Assembly (NCBI GenBank): GCA_046351595.1
Contig: JAXLYE010000003.1
Location: 186,001-250,000 of the forward strand
Direction of reading: 5' to 3'
Length of the DNA stretch: 64,000 nt
DNA from: JAXLYE01 sp046351595
GTDB lineage: Bacteria > Myxococcota_A > Polyangia > Palsa-1104 > JAEUJZ01
In this document: positions 34,210 through 45,539 of the stretch, piece by piece
Numbering within the stretch: position 1 is the first letter of the stretch
Layout of the letters: each line of letters begins with the position of its first letter
Translations under genes and position numbers: made by a program
The notes under the pieces: generated by a model
The model's input: the letters and a program-made list of their open reading frames with translations, nothing else
What the model was told of the DNA's origin: nothing
Database searches by the model: none

Positions 34210-35768
34210 GCGCTCCGCGCGCACGCACCTCAGGGCGCGGTTCGCAGCGACGGGCGGATCGGTGGCGGCAGCGGGCCTGCGGGCTGGCGCTCGCGGCGCT
34301 CGCGGCCTTGCATACGCCCGCCGGAGCCACGCCGCCGCCGCAAGCTCAGTCCCTGCGGACCGCGGGGCTGCGCGCGCTGGCGGCCGGGGATCTGAGCACG
34401 GCGGCGCGCGAGCTGGAGGCCGCATACCGCCTGCTTCCCGACGAGGAGGGGCTCTTCCTGCTCGCCCGGCTGGCCTGGGCCGAGGGCCGCACGCTGCTGG
34501 CGCAGGATCTGGCGCTGCGCGCGCTGGCCGAGACCGATGCGGCAGGCGCGCCGCCCGGCCGCCGCGAAGAGGCCGCGCGGATGCTGGCCGTGCCTGGCGG
34601 CGCCACCGGTGACCTCGACGTGCTCGGGCCGGCCGGAGCCTGGATCGTGCTCGACGGGCGGACCGCGGGCCGGCTGCCGCTGTCGCAGCCGCTCCGGCTC
34701 GCGGCGGGCGAGCACGAGGTGGTCGTGCAGGCGGGCGGCCAGGTGCTGCGCTGCCCGGCCCAGGTGCCGCCCGGGCGCACGGGCGAGCTGCGCGCGCAGC
34801 TCGAGACGGGATCGCTGATGCTCACGCTGCTGCCGCCGCTGGCGGTGGTGTCGCGGCACGTCGCGGTGCCGGCCCAGGTCGAGCCCCTGCTGGCGCGGGC
34901 CGTCGCGGCCGCGGCCCGGCGTGAGCGCCTGTCCGCGCTCGCCGGCGCCGAGCCCGCGAGCTGCGCCGAGTCGCTCGACTGCCTCGACGAGCTGGCGCGC
35001 CGCCGCGCCGCGGCCTACGCCCTCGACGAGCACATCGTCGGTCCCGGGGCGCCGGGTGCGGCGGGCTGGGCGATCAGCCTGCGCCTGCTCGCCGCGGCCA
35101 CGGGCGAGCTGGCGGCGACCCGCGAGCTGCGCTGCGCCGACTGCTCACCGGAGCGCGCCGCCGTGCTGCTCGAGCAGGGTCTGGCCGAGGTGCTGCAGGT
35201 CGCCGCGGCGCGTCCCGCGGGCCGCATCGAGCTGCGCAGCGAGCCGGCCGGCGCCGAGGTCTTCAGCGACGGTCACCGGCTCGGCAAGACGCCGCTCGAG
35301 CGCAGCGCCTGGGTCGGCCCCCGGCGCCTCGAGCTGCGCCTTAGGGGCCACACCCCGCGCTCGGCCGAGCTCCTGGTCGAAGAGGGCAAGGCCAGCGCGC
35401 TGCGCGTCGAGCTGCAGCCGCTGCCGCGCGAGGAGCCGCCCCAGCCCGCGGCCGCGCCGCCCCCGGCGGCAATGCGCGACCTTGCAGCGGTGCGCTCAAG
35501 CGTCGAGTCGCGCGCGCCGCGTCCGCGCTGGCGGCTGATCACAGGGGGCGCCTCGCTCGCGCTCGGCGCGGTGCTGATCGGGCTCGGCGCCTCGGCGCTC
35601 GCGGTGGACGGACAGTGCTCGAGCGACACGCCCGCGTCCGCGCTCGCCTGCCGCAGCACCTACGCATCGGGGACGTACGGCGCGGCGCTGCTCGGGGTCG
35701 GCGCGGCGGTGGGCGCGGCCGGCGCGGCGCTGATGATCTGGCCCGGGCGCAAGCCGGCCGAGCCCGCG

Positions 35769-35777
<9 letters not shown>
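34206..35777 (+). CDS. PEGA-domain envelope protein co-translated with the kinase
   Basis: 523 residues from ATG 34206, overlapping the kinase stop (ATGA). A signal peptide (ALAALAALHTPAGA, about 30-43) is followed by a TPR-like repeat region (LRTAGLRALAAGDLSTAARE, about 50-115). Next are PEGA-type segments, one at about 135-200 (GAWIVLDGRTAGRLPLSQPL) and a clear one at about 340-410 (GRIELRSEPAGAEVFSDGHR, LGKTPLERSAWV). Near the C-terminus are two transmembrane helices (LITGGASLALGAVLIGLGAS and AALLGVGAAVGAAGAAL) around a Cys-containing loop. In myxobacteria such proteins sit next to Ser/Thr kinases and are thought to bind envelope components. Convergent with the sigma-54 activator, overlapping by 9 bp. 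Confidence 0.8.
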
Positions 35778-37415
<1,638 letters not shown>

Positions 37416-37491
37416 CCCACCTAGGATAAGGCATCACGAGGCGCCGGCGCGGCCCCGTATTGGGCGGCGACGCGGCGCTGCGTGACCCCGC

Positions 37492-38289
37492 TCACTGCGA
37501 GGTGTTCATCGCCAGATGCACCGAGGGCGCGAGCCCGTCCGTGCCCATCAGCAGATCGGCGCGGCCGTCGTGATCGAGATCGGCCAGCGCGACCGCGGGC
37601 GCGCCGATCGCGCCCGGCGCCTCGACCGAGAGCGTCGAGCTCTCGAAGGTGCCGTCGCCGCGCCCGAGCAGCACGGTCACCGTCGAGCCGCCCAGGTGCG
37701 AGACGGCGACATCGGGCCGGCCGTCGCAGTTGATGTCGCCGACGGAGATGACGCGGCTGCTGCCGCCGGTGGTGAAGGGCCGACGCGGCTCGAAGGTGCC
37801 GTCACCGCGCCCGAGCAGCACCGAGGTCGTGCCGGCCGCGTACTCGGCCGCGATCGCGTCCAGCTTGCCGTCGCCGTTCAGGTCGGCGAGCGTCGTCGAG
37901 GCCGGGAACGCGGCGAGCGGGTTGGCCGCCAGCTCCTCGAAGGTGCCGTCGCCGCGGTTGCGGAGCACGACCACCGACGGGGACGCCTTGCCGCCCAGGA
38001 CCAGATCGACCCGCCCGTCGCCGTCCAGGTCGGCGGCGCTGCTCAGCGTGCTGCCGCTGTTGACGGCCGTCTCGCTGAGGAAGCTGACCGCGCCGCTGCC
38101 GTCGCCGCCCCACAGCCGCAGCTTGCCGTCCCGGGTCAGCGCCGCGAGGTCGAGCAGCTTGTCGCTGTTCACATCCAGGATCTGCACCGTCTGCGCGTTC
38201 GGGTTGGACAGGCTCACCCCATCACGAAAGCGACCCCCGCCCGTACCAATGAACACAGTCACCGACCCGCTGGTACTGGCGACAACCAT
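37492..38289 (-). CDS. VCBS/FG-GAP repeat protein, 3' fragment lacking its N-terminus
   Basis: 265 residues from the first ATG (38289), but homology begins earlier in the same frame, at GAC 38314-38316, after an upstream stop at 38332-38334. The product is made only of VCBS repeats of about 46-50 residues, each with a (D/V)LN/DGDGxxD calcium-loop motif (for example ADLDGDGRVDL, ADLNGDGKLDA, GDINCDGRPDV) and LLGRGDGTFE. There is no signal peptide, though these proteins are secreted. The first repeat starts exactly at its LNQDGISD core. It fits as the missing 3' part of the gene at 54884-55672. Without its own start signals it is probably not expressed as a functional surface protein. Confidence 0.75.
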   Translation of the reverse strand: MVVASTSGSVTVFIGTGGGRFRDGVSLSNPNAQTVQILDVNSDKLLDLAALTRDGKLRLWGGDGSGAVSFLSETAVNSGSTLSSAADLDGDGRVDLVLGGKASPSVVVLRNRGDGTFEELAANPLAAFPASTTLADLNGDGKLDAIAAEYAAGTTSVLLGRGDGTFEPRRPFTTGGSSRVISVGDINCDGRPDVAVSHLGGSTVTVLLGRGDGTFESSTLSVEAPGAIGAPAVALADLDHDGRADLLMGTDGLAPSVHLAMNTSQ

Positions 38290-38331
38290 GTCGGAGATCC
38301 CGTCTTGGTTCAGGTCGGCTTCAGGGAGCGA

Positions 38332-38804
38332 TTATCAGCGATGGGAGCGGGTTTAACAGGACCGCCCAAGCCTGGCGGCCTGAGCGAGGCCGACCCGACG
38401 GAGTCCACAAGGAGCAACCTGCCAAGCAGCGTAGGTTTCAACGAGAGTCCCCAAAAGGAGCCTGAGCGCGGTAGCAGGACGGAGCCTCTGAGGCTCGTGT
38501 GACAGATGGCGCCTGGCTCCCTCCCGAATCCTCTTGTGCGCCGATGAGCAAGGCTCGTCAACAAAGAGCGCGAACAGAAGGCCGAGTGGCCCTCGAAGAA
38601 GCTGACGCAGCCGGAGCAGGTGAGCGAAAAACAGAAGAAGATGTGCTTGACTCGTGGGGCCGTTTCACAGAAGTCCTGCTATCGTCCAAACGGTCCAGCC
38701 GCGTGCAGGACAGCTCGCCGATGTGCGGACCCTCTGGATGGAAAATGACCGCGGCCATACCGCACTCTGTATCTGGGGCGAAGACGTCCTGCAGCAGTGC
38801 GTCC
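38332..38804. other. Gene-poor left end of the inserted block
   Basis: No convincing gene in about 470 bp. Composition is less GC-rich than the window. Open stretches exist on both strands but none shows a family, a start with ribosome-binding site or typical codon use. It may hold decayed sequence from the insertion event. Confidence 0.35.
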
Positions 38805-39659
38805 TCACAAGAAGTTGACCAGCTCGCAGGTCGACGGCGACTCCGGCAGGTAGCGGACCGGGGTGCGCTGGCCGACGGTGAGCGCCTCATAGGCTCTCGC
38901 GTTGCAATCGGCGCGAGTGACAAGGACGGGCGCTCCCGCTGCCGGCTGCGCCCAGAAGGCATAGGCCACGCAGTCGTCCGTGCTCTCGCCGCTGCTGTCC
39001 TGCCAGCGATCGAACACGACCGCTGACGCCAGCACGGCGCGCCGTTCAAGCTGCCCGCGGTTGCGCAGCCCGGTGATCGCTGCGACCGTCCCCCCGACGC
39101 TCATCAGGAAGAAGGGAACCATGAAACAGAGGCTCACCCATACTGTACTTCCTGGCGCTTTGATTCGCATTCCCATGGTGAGCGCAGCCCGCTCAGGGTG
39201 GGACGCAGAGTAGCGCACGGTAACCTTCTTGCCCTCACTCAGCGCCGCGAATGCAGGCCCGCTCTGCGCCTCGCACGCCTCGTAGCCTCGCGGTGGCTGG
39301 TCAGGCGCGCCGGGGGCCGGGACGGCGTACGCATAACAGACGTGGAAGACCGGCTCGTCATCACCCTGCTGCTTGGAGTGGCTCACGATGCGGCCAACGA
39401 GGGTGCGGCCGTCCGCGGCCAGCGCTCCCGCGAGCAGCCAGCGCTCGTAGATGCGCGTAATCTGAGGCACAAACAGGGCGCACGTGAAGGCGGCCCCTAC
39501 GAGCGCAGCGATCAGCGTGCTGACACCGTTGCCGGCCGGCGACGAGAGCGGGGGGCGCTTGAGCCGCGCCAGCGGAATCGACAGATCTCCCGCGCCCGGA
39601 CCGACGCTCTGGCCCGGGCCGAGGCTCTGCATCAATCCATCCCCCGACTCTTGCTCCAT
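38805..39659 (-). CDS. DUF3592-like two-helix membrane protein
   Basis: 284 residues. Two transmembrane helices (GVSTLIAALVGAAFTCALFV, about 44-63, and WVSLCFMVPFFLMSVGGTVA, about 174-193) each precede or follow a beta-rich extracytoplasmic segment with the DUF3592 pattern: RTLVGRIVSHSKQQGDD then VRYSASHPERAAL, and RRAVLASAVVFDRWQDSS then TPVRYLPESPSTCELV. Two tandem DUF3592-type domains around two helices is a known arrangement; the function of the family is unknown. It diverges from the AraC regulator (272 bp). Confidence 0.65.
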   Translation of the reverse strand: MEQESGDGLMQSLGPGQSVGPGAGDLSIPLARLKRPPLSSPAGNGVSTLIAALVGAAFTCALFVPQITRIYERWLLAGALAADGRTLVGRIVSHSKQQGDDEPVFHVCYAYAVPAPGAPDQPPRGYEACEAQSGPAFAALSEGKKVTVRYSASHPERAALTMGMRIKAPGSTVWVSLCFMVPFFLMSVGGTVAAITGLRNRGQLERRAVLASAVVFDRWQDSSGESTDDCVAYAFWAQPAAGAPVLVTRADCNARAYEALTVGQRTPVRYLPESPSTCELVNFL

Positions 39660-39930
39660 GTCAGCCTCCGCTGGCTAAAAGAGTATCCGTCCGCTGGAGG
39701 ATTGGCGACGGCGCCGCCGGCCGCTACGCTCGATCGTGGCAGATCTTGCGACCTTGGGAGCCCTGCAAACGCCGCCACAGGCTCGGCGCCTCTGGCAGGA
39801 GCATCCGCTCCCTCATGGCCTCGGCCATGGAACCGGGCACGGAGCGGAGCGGGTCTTGAGGCAGAGCACGTCCCTTGCCGAGCGCGCCAATCGTCTTGAT
39901 CGCGCGAGCCAGCCCTCGCTAGCATCATTC

Positions 39931-40965
39931 ATGAGTCGCATCCGTGCCACGAAGGTGCTCCTGGCTCTCGTCGGGTTTGCCGCGAGTGCAGGGGTGCCCC
40001 CCCCCGTACTCTTGTCCGCCGCCAAGCTGGACCCGACGCTGCTCTCCGGACCCGACGCCGACCTGCTGCACGCCCAGGAGCTGCGCTTGTGGGACGAGGC
40101 CGCGCGGCTGACCGGAGACCGCGACCTCGGCTTGCACCTGGCCGAGTCGATAGCCGGCTGCACGGAGGACCTCTTCGACGTCCTCTCCTTCGCGCTGCGG
40201 AGCTGCGCCACGCTGGGCGATCACTATCGGCTGGCTGGGCGCTATATGCGCCTCGTCCACCAGGGCATCTACCTGCAGCTGGAGGAGGAGCCGGACGTCG
40301 CGCGGCTTGTGCACGGCCACTATCAGGAGCCGAGCACGCCGCCGCGTCACCCCGTGGAGGGCATGCTGGCACTGGCGCTCTTGCAGGGACGCCGCGCCAT
40401 CGGGGAGGAGTTCGCACCGCGGGCGGTCTTTTTCACGCACGCCCGGCCGGAGCAGGTGAGCGAACAGGAACGGATCTTCCGTGCGCCGGTGCACTACGGC
40501 TGCCCGCGCAATGAGCTTGTGCTGGATCGCGCCCTGCTCTCACGACCGCAGCCCCGGGCCGAGGCGCGCCTTCTGGCGATGCTGGACCGTCAGCTCGCCG
40601 GGCTCCTGTCGGAGCTGCCCGAGGACCGCAGCTTCCAGGCTGCGGTCCGGCGCTGCATGATGGACGAGCTGCCGGAGCGGGAGCCGGGGATGGCCGTGAT
40701 CGCGGGGAAGCTGCACATGAGCCCGCGCAGCCTGCAGCGCCGGCTGCAGAGCGAGGGCACGAGCTTTGCCACGGTCCTCTCCGAGCTGCGCCGAGAGCTG
40801 GCCCTGCGCTACCTGCACGACGAGCGGATCGCTATCGGCGAGGTTGGATTCCTGCTGGGATTCTTGGATGTCGCCGCGTTTCAACGGGCCTTCAAGCGCT
40901 GGACCGGGAGCACCCCGGCGCAGTACCGGCGCTCTGCCCAGGAGCGCAGCGAAAAGCTGCACTGA
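39931..40965 (+). CDS. AraC-family transcriptional regulator (arabinose-binding-like N-terminus)
   Basis: 344 residues from ATG 39931, chosen because the N-terminal domain of the OruR/ArgR-like AraC group begins right there (KVLLALVGFAASAGVPPPVL). The ligand domain spans about 15-230 (DLGLHLAESIAGCTEDLFDV, FDVLSFALRSCATLGDHYR). The C-terminal double helix-turn-helix shows VIAGKLHMSPRSLQRRLQSE, FLLGFLDVAAFQRAFKRW and TPAQYRRS, the canonical ending. It lies 210 bp upstream of the di-haem cytochrome gene on the same strand and may control it (inference). Confidence 0.88.
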   Translation: MSRIRATKVLLALVGFAASAGVPPPVLLSAAKLDPTLLSGPDADLLHAQELRLWDEAARLTGDRDLGLHLAESIAGCTEDLFDVLSFALRSCATLGDHYRLAGRYMRLVHQGIYLQLEEEPDVARLVHGHYQEPSTPPRHPVEGMLALALLQGRRAIGEEFAPRAVFFTHARPEQVSEQERIFRAPVHYGCPRNELVLDRALLSRPQPRAEARLLAMLDRQLAGLLSELPEDRSFQAAVRRCMMDELPEREPGMAVIAGKLHMSPRSLQRRLQSEGTSFATVLSELRRELALRYLHDERIAIGEVGFLLGFLDVAAFQRAFKRWTGSTPAQYRRSAQERSEKLH

Positions 40966-41175
40966 TACCCAGGGCACCGGACTCCTGCGCCAGGTGGCGC
41001 CTTCAACCCTCTCTTTTGGCGCGTACGGCAATATCGCGGCGGCGCCGGATCTGGAAAATGATCTCCTGTCCGGCATCCGCATCCATCGGGGGCGTACTGC
41101 GTTCCCGCGCCGAGGCAGCCAGCGCGCTCCTCGACAGATGCCGCGCCAACAGAGCAGTAAGAACAGGAGTCATCG

Positions 41176-42951
41176 ATGCGAGCAGTGAACAAGGGGCACC
41201 GCAAGGTGCTGGGGCTACTGGCTGCGATGTCGACGGTGTCTCCCGGTGGGAGCGCCGGCCCGCCACCGGCCGCCGCCGTGCCCCAGCCGCCACCGCCGCT
41301 GGCCCAGGGGGTACAGGAGCTCAAGGACGCGGTCAGACGCTTCGGCGAGCGAGGCGGGTTGATCAGCGCGCAAGACCCGTTCGGCGATCCGGCGAGCCGC
41401 CTGGTCTATCTGGATCAGGGCTGGGAACCCGCCGAGACGCTCTGGTACTATCACGCCGACCAGGGCTCGATGCTCTTGCCGCGGGATGTGCTGGTTCACC
41501 TGGAACAGCCCGGGAGCCAGAGTCGCATCGCCGACCCGGTGAACCTCAGCCGCTTCCGCTTCCTGAACCAGCGCAAGACGCCGAACAACCCCGACGCGCT
41601 GCCCGTCGGTTTTGCCCGCCACCAGGGCTTCATCGGCCTGACCTGTGCCGCTTGTCACACGGGCCAGCTCATCTACCGCGGCACGGCCGTGCGCATCGAC
41701 GGGGCACCGGCCTTGGTCGACATGGCCGGGTTCTTCCGCCAGATCGAGAAGGCGCTCGCTGAGACGCTGGCCGACAGCGCCAAGCTGGCCCGCTTTGCCA
41801 CCGCCAGCGGCAAGGACCAGGCGGCGGCGCGGGCCCTCTTGAGCGAGAGCCACCGCTGGTTCCTGGACTACAACCGCGCGAACGCTTCGGCCACCGTCGA
41901 GGGCTACGGACGCCTGGACGCCGTCGGGCGGATCATCAACCAGGTGATTCGGATGACCAGCGACTCCAAGAACAGCCTGGAGCCGAACGCGCCGAACAGC
42001 TTCCCGCTGGTCTGGGATGCCCCTCGCCACGACTACGTACAGTGGGGCGGCTTCTCACCCAATGCCGGAGCAGGAGCGCTCGGTCGCAACGCCGGCGAAG
42101 TGATCGGCACCTACGGTCGGGTCGAGGTGAAGAACTACAAGACGGAAGCCGAGGCCAAAAAGGGCTATCGATCGAGCATCGAAGGGCTTGCGATCGTGGC
42201 GATGGAGGAGTCGCTGCGCAAGCTCAAGTCGCCGCGCTGGCCCGCGGAGATCCTGCCGCCCGTTGATGCGAAGCTCGTCGCACGCGGCGCGACGCTGTAC
42301 AGAGAGAACTGTCAGACCTGCCACGCCAGCATCAACCGAGAGGATCCGCGCCGCAAGGTCGTCGCGTACCTCACCGGCGTCGAGCTCGTCGGGACCGACG
42401 CACAGAGCGTCAAGAACCTGGCGTCAGCCCGCGCACCGACGGGGATCTTGGAGGGGGCGATCTCGCCCAAGGGGGAGCGCTACGGCGCCGAGGCCAGTGT
42501 GCTGGCTCTGCTCGGCGATCTGGTGCGGCGCTCGCTGAGCGCGCAGCCCCCGGCCGGCCTCGCGGCGCTGGCCAACTCCAAGCTGCACGGCATGGCCGAG
42601 ACGCAGAAGCAGGGCAATTACACCAAGAACACGCCGCAGAATCCGACCGCAGAGCTCATGGCCTACAAAGCGCGCCCCCTCAACGGAATCTGGGCCTCCG
42701 CTCCGTATCTCCACAACGGCTCCGTACCCACGCTGTATGACCTGCTGCGTCCTGCGGCGGACCGGCCCAAGAAGTTCTCCGTCGGCCGCTGGCAGTACGA
42801 TCCGAAAAAGGTCGGCTACGTCAGCGAGGGGGATGTGCCCTGGGTGTACGACACCTCGATGGCGGGCAACCACAACAGCGGCCATGAGTACGGCACCTCG
42901 CTGTCGGACGACGACCGCTGGGCGCTCGTGGAATATCTGAAGACCCTGTGA
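41176..42951 (+). CDS. RoxA-like di-haem c-type cytochrome
   Basis: 591 residues with an N-terminal export signal (VLGLLAAMSTVSPGGSAG) and a short Pro/Ala linker. There are two haem motifs, CAACH (in LTCAACHTGQLIYRG followed by VRIDGAPAL) and CQTCH (in YRENCQTCHASI). The C-terminal block YKARPLNGIWASAPYLHNGS, VPTLYDLLRPAADRPK and NHNSGHEYGTSLSDDDR is characteristic of the group that includes the rubber dioxygenases RoxA/RoxB and related periplasmic di-haem oxidases of myxobacteria. The oxygenated or oxidised substrate cannot be told from sequence; a plain peroxidase role is the alternative. Ribosome-binding site aacaggag precedes the ATG. Confidence 0.8.
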   Translation: MRAVNKGHRKVLGLLAAMSTVSPGGSAGPPPAAAVPQPPPPLAQGVQELKDAVRRFGERGGLISAQDPFGDPASRLVYLDQGWEPAETLWYYHADQGSMLLPRDVLVHLEQPGSQSRIADPVNLSRFRFLNQRKTPNNPDALPVGFARHQGFIGLTCAACHTGQLIYRGTAVRIDGAPALVDMAGFFRQIEKALAETLADSAKLARFATASGKDQAAARALLSESHRWFLDYNRANASATVEGYGRLDAVGRIINQVIRMTSDSKNSLEPNAPNSFPLVWDAPRHDYVQWGGFSPNAGAGALGRNAGEVIGTYGRVEVKNYKTEAEAKKGYRSSIEGLAIVAMEESLRKLKSPRWPAEILPPVDAKLVARGATLYRENCQTCHASINREDPRRKVVAYLTGVELVGTDAQSVKNLASARAPTGILEGAISPKGERYGAEASVLALLGDLVRRSLSAQPPAGLAALANSKLHGMAETQKQGNYTKNTPQNPTAELMAYKARPLNGIWASAPYLHNGSVPTLYDLLRPAADRPKKFSVGRWQYDPKKVGYVSEGDVPWVYDTSMAGNHNSGHEYGTSLSDDDRWALVEYLKTL

Positions 42952-42964
42952 GGACGCTCTGCAG

Positions 42965-43105
42965 ATGAGCGATGACATGCACACGAGCTGGCGCAGCCGC
43001 CTGGAGCGCCCGGCCTTCGGAGCCCTCTGGGCCTTCCTCCTTGCGCCGGTGATTGCCCAGGTTCCTGGAATACCGGGTGAGCCAATAGGATCGGCAGACG
43101 CGTAG
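42965..43105 (+). CDS. Very small open frame after the cytochrome gene
   Basis: 46 codons starting 13 bp after the cytochrome stop, with GAGGA about 10 nt before the ATG. The product MSDDMHTSWRSRLERP then FGALWAFLLAPVIA has one hydrophobic segment and ends soon after it. It could be a small membrane protein, but it also looks like the start of a longer inner-membrane protein cut off at the gene-poor stretch that follows. Not recognised. Confidence 0.35.
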   Translation: MSDDMHTSWRSRLERPAFGALWAFLLAPVIAQVPGIPGEPIGSADA

Positions 43106-43186
43106 CGCCAACGGAGTGTGAACCCTATGCTCCGTCTTCATGACATGAACATACCGTAGCCCAGTGTGGGTACGAACTCGGGCGGC

Positions 43187-43441
43187 TTAATTGGACTTGG
43201 CGTCCACCTCAGGAACCGCCCGCTCTCCATCGAGCCAAGCGGAATCCAAGACCGCGGCCTGTGTCTCTGTTTGCAGTAGCTCGACGCCAATCTCGAAGCG
43301 TGGCTCCGCGGCTGCGGTCGAGCCATCCGGGATGACCTTACCTGCCGCAAGGGAAACCGATTCCAGCGGGAGCAGCGCTCCCTTCCCGGTGTGTCGGCAC
43401 GCCGAGGGGAGCGGCGGTAGGGAGGCGCGGACCCGCGCGGC
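43187..43441 (-). pseudogene. Possible gene remnant downstream of nrfA
   Basis: In the reading frame of nrfA, directly after its TGA, 84 sense codons stay open to a TAA at 43187-43189 and read like real protein (LPLESVSLAAGKVIPDGS, FEIGVELLQTETQAAV, WLDGERAVPEVDAKSN). There is no ATG or GTG start. It is either the C-terminal remnant of a lost gene or a former extension beyond the nrfA stop. The rest of the 42952-43441 gap holds nothing else recognisable apart from the small open frame at 42965. Confidence 0.3.
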
Positions 43442-44959
<1,518 letters not shown>

Positions 44960-44961
44960 AT

Positions 44962-45492
44962 TCAGTCCCGTCTCGCTGTGGGGAGGCTCCCCGGCTGCTC
45001 TCTGCCGAGCGGCCCGCCCAGGCCGGCGCGCTCGCCGTGTCCGACGCCGGCGTGGCAGTGCGTGCAGCGCAGCTCATCGCGCGCGCCGCGCGGTCCGCCG
45101 GCGATGTCGTGCACCAGCCCTTGATGGCAGGTCACGCAGTTGTGCTGGAGGATCTCCCGCCCCCGCTCCTTGATGGTGATGGGCTCCTCGAAGTCTTGCG
45201 TCGTGAACTTCTCGCCGTGCCGGTACCCGTTCTCGGCCTTCGCGAGGTACTTGGCGATGAAGCTGTGCGGCAGGTGGCAGTCGATGCACTTGGCGACCGT
45301 GTGGTGGCTCGAGCTCTGCCAGCTGTCAAACTGCCGCTGCATGATGTGGCAGTTCGCGCACGCCGTCGGGTCGGTGCTGAAGTAGGAGAACCCCTTGGCG
45401 TAGCGGAACGTGAAGAGCGAGACGCCCAGCGCGATCCCGACGGACACGGCCAAGAGGGCTGCCCATCTCCTCATCCGTACTGACCCGGTCAT
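44962..45492 (-). CDS. nrfH: Tetra-haem quinol dehydrogenase NrfH
   Basis: 176 residues. One N-terminal membrane anchor (WAALLAVSVGIALGVSLF, about 10-27) is followed by four haem motifs: CANCH (with the following IM as in NrfH), CIDCH, CVTCH and CTHCH. It belongs to the NapC/NirT/NrfH family: it oxidises menaquinol at the membrane and passes electrons to NrfA. The pair with nrfA and the 2-bp spacing confirm the call. The C-terminus is about 20 residues longer than usual and Gly/Pro-rich. Confidence 0.93.
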   Translation of the reverse strand: MTGSVRMRRWAALLAVSVGIALGVSLFTFRYAKGFSYFSTDPTACANCHIMQRQFDSWQSSSHHTVAKCIDCHLPHSFIAKYLAKAENGYRHGEKFTTQDFEEPITIKERGREILQHNCVTCHQGLVHDIAGGPRGARDELRCTHCHAGVGHGERAGLGGPLGREQPGSLPTARRD

Positions 45493-45539
45493 GACACGGC
45501 TCTACTTACCACGAAGTCTGTTTCTTTCTGACAATACGA

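Noticed and set aside
38499..39026. 175-codon rightward frame at the left end of the inserted block
   Set aside because: No family, no ribosome-binding site, and half of it is antisense to the DUF3592-like gene.
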